Origin: Gammaproteobacteria bacterium
GTDB taxonomy: Bacteria > Pseudomonadota > Gammaproteobacteria > HTCC5015
NCBI GenBank assembly: GCA_016928055.1
Contig: JAFGLM010000019.1
Span: forward strand, 1 to 64,000
Length of the DNA stretch: 64,000 nucleotides
Reading direction: 5' to 3'
The notes under the pieces were generated by a model. That model was not told the DNA's origin and searched no databases. It saw only the letters and a program-made list of their open reading frames with translations. Position numbers and translations under genes: made by a program. This document shows, piece by piece, positions 25,989-33,200 of the stretch; position 1 is the first letter of the stretch, and every line of letters starts with the position of its first letter.

Positions 25989-26480
25989 ATGCAAAATAGA
26001 ACAACATTTTTTGTTAATATGTTTTTATTAGCGTTATTAGTATTAATAGGTGGGGTAATTGATAAGGCAAATGGAGAAGTTGATAAGGCGTCTAGGTATT
26101 TGCCATGGCGTCTTCAGGATAACGTAATTGCTTCAAGAGGAGACGATAGGCTGCTTGTCTATGAGGATCCGCTATATACGAATAGCTTTTTAGTTGTTGG
26201 AATCGATACATGTTGGATGGTTGATTTAACAGAACATTATGTAAGCTATCCAAGTTGTTCGTTGTTTGAAATATCGAGTTCCGGAGTAGTCTTAAGAGAG
26301 AGCAAGTTTACTGAGGTTGCTCCTTCGGTTTTCAGTAAAATACAAGGATATCCTTGGTTAGACAATCAAATGGATTGTGGCGCATATATTTCAGCACTTT
26401 TCCGTAAACCAAAGTTTTATAGCAATAAAATTAAGTTTTGGGATTGTGATCAATGGGTTGAGATATTGGTTAATTACTGA
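25989..26480 (+). CDS. Secreted small protein, candidate periplasmic immunity protein for the orphan RHS tip
   Basis: 163 residues with an N-terminal hydrophobic export signal (FFVNMFLLALLVLIGGVI) and a soluble remainder with five cysteines after residue 70 (for example IDTCWMVDL, SYPSCSLFE, MDCGAYIS, FWDCDQW). No family recognised. It follows the orphan toxin tip by 15 bases. Known immunity proteins against cell-wall amidase effectors are periplasmic, so export fits the predicted target of the tip. Base composition is AT-rich like the rest of this island. Confidence 0.55.
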   Translation: MQNRTTFFVNMFLLALLVLIGGVIDKANGEVDKASRYLPWRLQDNVIASRGDDRLLVYEDPLYTNSFLVVGIDTCWMVDLTEHYVSYPSCSLFEISSSGVVLRESKFTEVAPSVFSKIQGYPWLDNQMDCGAYISALFRKPKFYSNKIKFWDCDQWVEILVNY

Positions 26481-26536
26481 AATGGAAAACCACGTTTGAG
26501 TTTGTCTTTAGAAAATTCAAATATTGACTGCAATTA

Positions 26537-27694
26537 TTAGCTTAACCACGAAATCTGTATTCCACCCGCCGGTCTGAAAACATGCGTCGTGGCGTTAATA
26601 TTGAAATTTTCAAAATATTTTCGCGTTACAGTTTTTACCAGAGAATTGGCGAGTTTTTGCGGGCATAATGCGACCACGGGTCCACCGAATCCACCGCCGG
26701 TCATGCAGGCGCCGACATCTTTATCTAACGCCTCATGGCAATAATCCACTATTGCATCGATTTCCGGAATGGAATTCTCAAAATCATTTTTCATTGATGC
26801 GTGGGACTCAAACATCAGTCTGTATAATTTATTGATGTTCGAGTCCGTTATTGCCTTTGAGATTTGTATTACCCGTTCATTCTCGGAAATAATATGCCGG
26901 GCGCGACGAAATGTTATCTCATTCATACTGTCTTTGTGACTGTATAACAAATCCATTGTCGCGTGACGCAATGATTTAACATTCATTGTCGTTGCAGCTT
27001 GTTCGCATTCGCGACGGAGCTCATTGTATTCGTTGCCGGCGAGTTGTTTTCTGGCGCATGAGTTAATTACGACGATCGATAAGTCCTGCATAAAAGGGAT
27101 GGGTTGTACAGAAAAATCCTCGCAGTCAATCAGCAGCATTTGATCCGGTTTACCCATGGTTGCTGTCAGCTGATCCATGATGCCGCACTTTTTACCAAGA
27201 AAATCGTTTTCTGCTTTTTGTGCTATCAATGACAGTGAACGTTTATCAATTGGTAGACTTAATGCTTTGCTGATTGATCCTGTAACCGATATTGCTAATG
27301 CAGCCGATGATGCCAGCCCGCTATCGGGTGGAATCTCACTTGAAATTAATAAATCAAGACCGTGATCCAGTTTAAAGCCGTAATCCCGGGTAACATGAAA
27401 TACACCACGCACATAGTTTGCCCAACGTTGATCGCAATGCAGAATTTCCTTCCCCAGGTCAAAATTGTCGATATATTCCGGGTATTGCAGTGAATGTACG
27501 CGGACCTGTTTGTCGTTCCTGACACGGAAAATCGAGATGGTTGAAAGATCCAAAGCACAGGGAAGAACGAAGCCCCCGTTGTAGTCGGTATGCCCACCCA
27601 TAAGGCAGACCCTGCCAGGCGCTTTAACCATACCCTCCGGATCTGCATTAAATGTTGAGGCAAAGAGTGATTCGAGTTTTTGTCTTGTTGGCAT
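26537..27694 (-). CDS. galK: Galactokinase-family GHMP kinase with an altered sugar-binding motif
   Basis: A 385-residue enzyme that by family phosphorylates galactose at C1. The galactokinase signature near the N-terminus reads APGRVCLMGGHTDYNGGF; most family members have GEHTDY, so Gly34 replaces the Glu that contacts the sugar. The phosphate loop SGLASSAALAIS, the catalytic-base block KKCGIMDQ and the C-terminal GHMP motif MTGGGFGGPVV are intact. No other Leloir gene (galT, galE, galM) is adjacent, and the gene is divergent from the ilv operon. Either galactose is still the substrate or a related sugar such as a uronic or amino sugar is used. Confidence 0.82.
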   Translation of the reverse strand: MPTRQKLESLFASTFNADPEGMVKAPGRVCLMGGHTDYNGGFVLPCALDLSTISIFRVRNDKQVRVHSLQYPEYIDNFDLGKEILHCDQRWANYVRGVFHVTRDYGFKLDHGLDLLISSEIPPDSGLASSAALAISVTGSISKALSLPIDKRSLSLIAQKAENDFLGKKCGIMDQLTATMGKPDQMLLIDCEDFSVQPIPFMQDLSIVVINSCARKQLAGNEYNELRRECEQAATTMNVKSLRHATMDLLYSHKDSMNEITFRRARHIISENERVIQISKAITDSNINKLYRLMFESHASMKNDFENSIPEIDAIVDYCHEALDKDVGACMTGGGFGGPVVALCPQKLANSLVKTVTRKYFENFNINATTHVFRPAGGIQISWLS

Positions 27695-27870
27695 ATTGTC
27701 TATTATTTTAACCGGGTTGCTATAAAGCAGTGTTCATAGAACAACGACCTCACAGTCCGTTGGCAGCTATCGCGTAACCAATCATCCCAGTCTTTATATA
27801 TATCGGACAGAATTGGTCAATCTTTAGGGTAACGCGACGAACCGTTTCGGTGCTTTTTAAGGAGTGAATT

Positions 27871-27903
27871 ATGCGTGCCTACGGCGAATTTGGGTATAAC
27901 TAA
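27871..27903 (+). CDS. Ten-codon minicistron with a strong ribosome site (MRAYGEFGYN)
   Basis: AAGGAG lies six bases upstream of the ATG, a better site than many full genes here have. The ten codons end in TAACTAACTAATAA, three stops in one frame. It lies about 65 bases upstream of the putative ilv promoter in an otherwise empty 340-base stretch. Function unknown; it may be a leader peptide of a longer ilv transcript or a relic. Confidence 0.35.
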   Translation: MRAYGEFGYN

Positions 27904-27937
27904 CTAATAATTTTAGGAATCCCCTCATCAGCCGGAA

Positions 27938-27966
27938 TTGACTAAATTAGCGGCATCTGCTAATTT
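27938..27966 (+). promoter_or_regulatory. Putative ilv promoter with an operator-like palindrome
   Basis: TTGACT (27938-27943) and TAATTT (27961-27966) are spaced by 17 bases, as -35 and -10 boxes. A perfect 8-base inverted repeat, AAATTAGC and GCTAATTT (27944-27951 and 27959-27966), fills the spacer and covers the -10 box. Transcription would start near 27973, about 65 bases before the leader peptide. The -10 match is weak, so this is a prediction. Confidence 0.45.
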
Positions 27967-28038
27967 CCGTCGCTGTTATTCAGGTAATCTAAAGATTCAA
28001 GAGAAACAGTGAAATCCGCAATATCACAGCTACTGAAC

Positions 28039-28107
28039 ATGCTTGTAACCTACGTCGTTAATGTCGTGGTCGTAGTGGTGGTCGTGGTGACCAGGTCATC
28101 GCCGTAG
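28039..28107 (+). CDS. ivbL: Valine-rich leader peptide of the ilvBN operon (ivbL-like)
   Basis: The 22-codon frame starts MLVTYVVN and continues with nine consecutive valine codons before TRSSP and a TAG. In total 12 of 22 residues are valine, with one leucine and no isoleucine. The E. coli IvbL leader of ilvBN is similarly Val/Leu-rich and controls transcription by ribosome stalling when the charged tRNA is short. The strong terminator 30 bases after the stop completes the attenuator. No good ribosome site is visible before the ATG. Confidence 0.88.
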   Translation: MLVTYVVNVVVVVVVVVTRSSP

Positions 28108-28135
28108 CGGGTTTGCGTTAAAAAACGAATATCAG

Positions 28136-28172
28136 AACCCCCTTCGGCGCAGGCCGAAGGGGGTTTTTTTTT
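28136..28172 (+). terminator. ilvBN attenuator (rho-independent terminator)
   Basis: CCCCCTTCGGC (28138-28148) pairs with GCCGAAGGGGG (28153-28163), loop GCAG, flanked by AA and nine T. It lies between the leader peptide and ilvB, the place of an amino-acid attenuator. A possible antiterminator pairing is GGGTT (28110-28114) with AACCC (28136-28140). Confidence 0.92.
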
Positions 28173-28199
28173 ATCTCAATCGAAAATCAGGAGCCAGAA

Positions 28200-28229
28200 A
28201 TGAACACTAACAGAGGTCTGCAACCATGA
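28200..28229 (+). CDS. Nine-codon minicistron overlapping the ilvB start (MNTNRGLQP)
   Basis: AGGAG (28189-28193) lies six bases before ATG 28200, and the frame ends in a TGA that overlaps the ilvB ATG (ATGA). The only good ribosome site in front of ilvB belongs to this minicistron; ilvB itself has a weaker AGAGG inside it. That arrangement suggests ilvB is translated by coupling. Conservation elsewhere is unknown to me. Confidence 0.5.
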   Translation: MNTNRGLQP

Positions 28230-29896
28230 AACTCAATGGAGCAGAGATCACCATAAAATTGCTTGAGCAGCAGGGCATTACCTGCATTCCGGGCATCCCC
28301 GGCGGTTCCAACCTGCCATTGTACGATGCCTTGTCTACAAGCTCGATTAAGCACATCCTGACCCACCATGAGCAGGGCGCGGGTTTTATCGCCCAGGGTA
28401 TGGCCCGCATCTCCGGCAAGCCGGCGGTTTGTTTCGCCAGTTCCGGTCCCGCGGCAACCAATCTGATTACCGCCATCGCCGACGCGAAAATGGATTCAAT
28501 CCCGGTTATTGCGATTACCGGTCAGGTCGGGTCGAGTCTGATCGGTACCGATGCGTTTCAGGAGGTCGATACTTTCGGATTGATGCTGCCCATCACCAAG
28601 CACAATTTTCTCGTTCGTTCAGCCGGCGAGTTACTGGAGGCGATTCCTGAAGCATTCCGGATCGCCATGTCCGGACGACCGGGACCGGTTGCGATCGATA
28701 TTCCCAAAGACGTTCAGCTGCAGCAGATTGAAATCGATGCCTTGCCCAGGCTGAAGAAGATCGATGAATTGCCGGTCGCAACCGACAAACAAATCGAAAA
28801 AATGCGGTCGATGTTGAATGAAGCACAAAGACCGGTACTGATGATTGGTGGCGGCATTGTCCATTCGCGTTGCCATTTGGAACTGATCGAATTTGCCGAG
28901 CGCAACGATATACCGGTTGTCAGCACATTTATGGGCCTGGGGGTTATGCCTCATGACCATCCGCTGTTTTTGGGCATGCTGGGTATGCATGGCGCGCGTT
29001 ATACGAATATGGTTCTGGAAGAATGCGATCTGCTGATCGGCGCCGGCGTTCGCTTTGACGATCGCGCGACCGGCAAAGTCAGCGGCTTTTGCCCGCAGGC
29101 GGCCATTATCCATATCGATGTGGACGCTAGCGAATTGGGAAAAATCAAAAAACCGAAACTGGCTATGCAGGCTGACATCGGTGCTACGCTGAAAACGTTG
29201 CTTGGGCAAAGCCAAAACCGACTGCGTGCTGAATGGCGTGAACGCGTCGGATTTCTGAAGCAACGTCATCCTTTGTTGATTAACGAAAACAAGGGGTTGT
29301 TTGCTCCCTATGGCCTGCTGCAATACCTGGCTGACGCGGTTGGTCCCGATGCCAATGTTGTTACCGACGTGGGCCAGCACCAGATGTGGACCGCGCAGGT
29401 TTACCCGTTCACGCGACCTCGGCAATGGTTCAGCTCAGGCGGTTTGGGAACCATGGGTTTTGGCTTACCCACCGCGCTGGGTTGCGCCCTTGAACAACCG
29501 GAACGTTTAACGTTATGCATCAGCGGCGACGGCAGTCTGATGATGAATATTCAGGAATTGCATACCGCGGCTGAACACGATCTGAATGTTAAGGTTGTTA
29601 TTATGAATAACGGCCATCTGGGTCTGGTTCGACAGCAGCAGGCTTTGTTCTATGGCGGGCGTTTTCACGGCATCAACAATACCAAGCCGGTGGATTTTGC
29701 TGCTTTGGCAGTCGCAATGGGTATAAGCGGTTTTGATCTGGGCAAGACGCAGGATCCGTATGCCATGATGCAGCAGGCATTAAATACGCCCGGGCCCTGC
29801 GTGATCGACGTTCCCATTTCCGAAAAAGAAATGGTGTTTCCGATGGTTCCACCCGGTGCGGCGAACATCGAAATGATAGGAGGTGCCGGCGCATGA
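28226..29896 (+). CDS. ilvB: Acetolactate synthase I large subunit
   Basis: The catalytic subunit makes 2-acetolactate from pyruvate (or 2-aceto-2-hydroxybutyrate with 2-oxobutyrate), the first common step to valine, leucine and isoleucine. 556 residues. The catalytic Glu49 is in HHEQGAGFIAQG; the thiamin diphosphate motif GDGSLMMNIQELHTAAEH ends in NNG; the C-terminal YPMVPP-type ending reads FPMVPPGAANIEM. These blocks match E. coli IlvB (isozyme I) more closely than IlvI or IlvG, and the small subunit and leader agree. The start is fixed by the overlap with the preceding minicistron. Confidence 0.93.
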   Translation: MKLNGAEITIKLLEQQGITCIPGIPGGSNLPLYDALSTSSIKHILTHHEQGAGFIAQGMARISGKPAVCFASSGPAATNLITAIADAKMDSIPVIAITGQVGSSLIGTDAFQEVDTFGLMLPITKHNFLVRSAGELLEAIPEAFRIAMSGRPGPVAIDIPKDVQLQQIEIDALPRLKKIDELPVATDKQIEKMRSMLNEAQRPVLMIGGGIVHSRCHLELIEFAERNDIPVVSTFMGLGVMPHDHPLFLGMLGMHGARYTNMVLEECDLLIGAGVRFDDRATGKVSGFCPQAAIIHIDVDASELGKIKKPKLAMQADIGATLKTLLGQSQNRLRAEWRERVGFLKQRHPLLINENKGLFAPYGLLQYLADAVGPDANVVTDVGQHQMWTAQVYPFTRPRQWFSSGGLGTMGFGLPTALGCALEQPERLTLCISGDGSLMMNIQELHTAAEHDLNVKVVIMNNGHLGLVRQQQALFYGGRFHGINNTKPVDFAALAVAMGISGFDLGKTQDPYAMMQQALNTPGPCVIDVPISEKEMVFPMVPPGAANIEMIGGAGA

Positions 29897-30198
29897 ATAC
29901 CGTTGCAGAAAAAAGCGAAGGCCTGAAAACCGTACTCGAGCTGAAAGTTCGCAACCACCCCGGTGTTATGTCGCATGTGATCGGTCTGTTTGCGCGACGC
30001 GCCTATAACGTTGAGGGAATAATCTGTTTGCCGATGAAAAACACCCTGCAAAGCCGGATGTGGCTACTGGTGAACGAAGATGAAAAGCTGGATCAAATTA
30101 TTCAGCAAACCGACAAGCTGGTCGACGTAATAAGCGTTAAGCGGCACGGTGTGGATCATAAAGTGTTTGAGCGGCTGGAGGAGACGTTTACTAGCTAG
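29893..30198 (+). CDS. ilvN: Acetolactate synthase I small regulatory subunit
   Basis: A 101-residue ACT-domain protein beginning VLELKVRNHPGVMSHVIGLF after a ten-residue lead and containing RRAYNVEGIICLPM, as in E. coli IlvN. It is a single ACT domain, shorter than IlvH, so the operon is the IlvBN type. It raises activity of IlvB and confers valine feedback inhibition. The ATG overlaps the ilvB stop (ATGA). Confidence 0.93.
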   Translation: MNTVAEKSEGLKTVLELKVRNHPGVMSHVIGLFARRAYNVEGIICLPMKNTLQSRMWLLVNEDEKLDQIIQQTDKLVDVISVKRHGVDHKVFERLEETFTS

Positions 30199-30207
30199 AT
30201 ATTGGGC

Positions 30208-30247
30208 AAAAATCCGGTTACTCAGTCAATGAGTAACCGGATTTTTT
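30208..30247. terminator. Shared terminator between ilvN and the convergent mshQ
   Basis: AAATCCGGTTACTCA (30210-30224) pairs with TGAGTAACCGGATTT (30230-30244), loop GTCAA. The stem is followed by T on the plus strand and, read on the minus strand, by TTTTTG, so it can serve both operons. Confidence 0.9.
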
Positions 30248-30249
30248 AT

Positions 30250-33200
30250 TTAATAAACTTCCCTGGTGTAAATCTGTCTCGAATTGATATCAAAAATACC
30301 GAACGTGGCCTTGCCGGCTGGATTATTATCGAAGTTTCCATCGCCGTCCCAGTCAAACTGCAAATATCCTAGTACGGTAAGTGTTGCGTCGATGCTGCCA
30401 CTGTTGCTGCTGGAATTCAGAGTCATTGGATTGGCGGGATCAAATGTTCCATTAATAAATGTGCCACTGCCTGAAGCAGCAGGATTAGCCGGAAGCCCAA
30501 CGCGATTAGAAAAAGTTAGATCTGTTGAATTGTAAGTGGAACAATTGTCATTGGTGTTGCGAATAAACTGCGATCCGCTGTAATACTCAAGATGGACCGG
30601 CAGGGTTAGCGGCAATAATTCCGAGCCGGAAACACTTTCAACAAACGCGCGCCCAAAGCGTACTTCATTATTGGCGATCAATGCGTGATCATTGGTTGTA
30701 TCGTTATTGACATCCAGGTTATAACTTCCCATCTGTACGTTATCGCTATCAACCGGTGCAACACCCCAGTTCAGATCGGTATAAGGTCCGTCTACGGCAG
30801 CGGCCCGATCAAGACGAACCGTTGCGAAAACCGGATTAGCGACACCATTTACCCATGCACCACTGGAACTGACTTCGGTAATCCGGGTACTTAAAAGTGT
30901 TGGTGCAAGCGTATCAATCGCACCGATATTCAGATTGGCCGGCGCGGTCATATCAAGATAGGCAAAAGCACCCCGATAATTCGTGGTAGTGGCATTGCTG
31001 ACGTTTTGTGCTGTTAAAGTGAATTCCAGGCGCTGGTCTTCTTCCATATAGGTAAACGTTGCAGCGGGCGCGCAACTTAATGTGACCCGATCGCTGATCA
31101 TACCGGCGCTGAGTGCAAAGTGATCCGGAACAAAGCGACCAACATAACCGCTCTTGCCAATTGCGCCGGTGACGCCAAGATAGTTTCCATCTGCATGATT
31201 GGCGGCGATTTCAATAATTCCCACTTCGTTATGGGTAACGGCAGCGCTGTTACCGGCGCCGTTGGTGAAACTGGTAATCGTCGTCGTACCGGACAGATTG
31301 GGATCGGTGCCGCCAACAGGTTGATCTAGTGTACTGCTTAATGCGATGTCTTCTGTTGTGGTTTCCTGACCGTAGTTTAATGCAGCAGTGTTATTGCCCA
31401 GATTGGTATTGTTGGTTTCATCGCTATCGGCCGCTTCGTGTCCATCCGGGATACCGTCGTTATCGCTGTCATCCGCTGCATCCCATAAAACAGCTGTGCT
31501 GTTTACGGTAAAGTTTGCACCGGCTTGTGTAAAAGCAGAACCACCGGGTTCGCTTGCGGCCGGATTGCCTGTGACGTTAACATAAAAACCAAAAGGCCTG
31601 ACAACAAAAGCATTGCTGTTGCCTAGCATATAATTACCGGAAGGTGTTGCGCTGCCGTCGTCTAATGGCATGTTATAGCGCGCATACAATTGTAACTGAC
31701 CGACATCCGGATAGTTCATCACGAACGTTGCTGTGGTATCGGTAGCATCACCAAAATCCAGACCGACATTCGTCCAGGAACCGATAGGTCCAAGTGCATT
31801 GCCGGCAATGTTTGTTGGTGTACCGCCATTGATATTGACCTGGTTCGCAGTGCAAGAGGTTGGATTACGGCATTCAAATGCCAACTCGATGTTTACGTTC
31901 CCTTGCAACGCCGCTTCGCACTGGCCGGAAACAGGCGAAGTGCGTATTGCTTGCAGTTCCAATGTTTGATTGCCGGGTGCGACATTGGACGGTTTGCCAC
32001 CAATCTGATTACCGATATTACTTGCAACAGTGTCTGCTAAAAATTGAAAGCCCGATTCAGCAAATACAAGATTCGCATCTTCAGCAGAGCCGGTAAGTTC
32101 AGAAATCACACCGTCACTTACATTGATGTTTAGTGTTTCTGCATGCGTGTTTTTCAATCCCAGCACAACCGTCCCAAGATCCAGTGCGTCGAAAAGATAA
32201 GTTGCCGCACCGTCATCCGCCACACCATTATTAATCGCATTGGTTCCGGTAATCACTGTCCAGTCACCATGGTTGGTGGAGGTGTTTAAATTTATGGTGC
32301 CGGTATACGTTGCATCAATCGTGTGATCCGACAAATGTGCCTCAATGGTGATCGGTTCAGCCTGACAGGTTACTGCCGTGCCGTCGTGACTAATATTAAA
32401 ATGATCTGTTGATGCACAGCTATGCGTTTCAGCCATATCAATCGCCACTCGTCCGGCGCTGATGGCCGTATTGTAGTAACGCAGTTCGTCTATTAAACCG
32501 TTGGCCGAATTTCCGGTATAGGCGCCACCGCCAACATTAGTATCACGATTATCACCGATGTATAAGGAATTCCAGTTACCCGGCGTACCGTTCAGATTGG
32601 TATTGGATGATGCGCTGAGTGAACCATTAAGATACACCTCAATTAAATTGTTGCCGAGATCCCAGGTAATACCGATATGTACCCATGTGCCGGCAGGAAA
32701 AGTCTGCGCTCCGGTTTCTGCAATTGAGTTGGTGTCGCCGCTGTCTTCGAGTTCAAAACGCAGAGCACCGTTATTATTAAAGATGCCAACAACAAAGTGT
32801 TTATCGGCCCCATTGTTACCAAGGTTGGCAGAAGCATCCAGCAACATGCGATCCTGATTATTATCCCAAACCAGACTACTGTTGTACCAAAAGGTAATTG
32901 CACCGGTAGCGCCGGGCGTAATAGTTGAATCGACGGCGTCGATTGTTCCAGCAGCGGTGTTGTTAGGAAAAACGCCATAACCGCAGGTACCGGGACTGCC
33001 GGAAATTGCCGGTGTGGTGGATGCTGTTGAAACAGTGCCCTGTGGGTTACCGTCAATGCCGTTACCGCTGCTATCGACAACACTTCCGGCGCCGGACCAC
33101 GCTGCTTCATCCATCGCGTAATAGATAGCAGCGCTGCTGCAAGGACGTGTGGTATTCATTAGCGCCGTAATTTCACCGGTAGTTAATGCCTGATGATAAA

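Noticed and set aside
28631-29425. Long minus-strand open frame (264 codons) inside ilvB
   Set aside because: Mirror of the ilvB coding frame with no ribosome site, no family match and low-complexity composition.
32643-33110. Minus-strand frame of 155 codons within mshQ in another frame
   Set aside because: Out-of-frame shadow of the DUF6701/LamG coding sequence.
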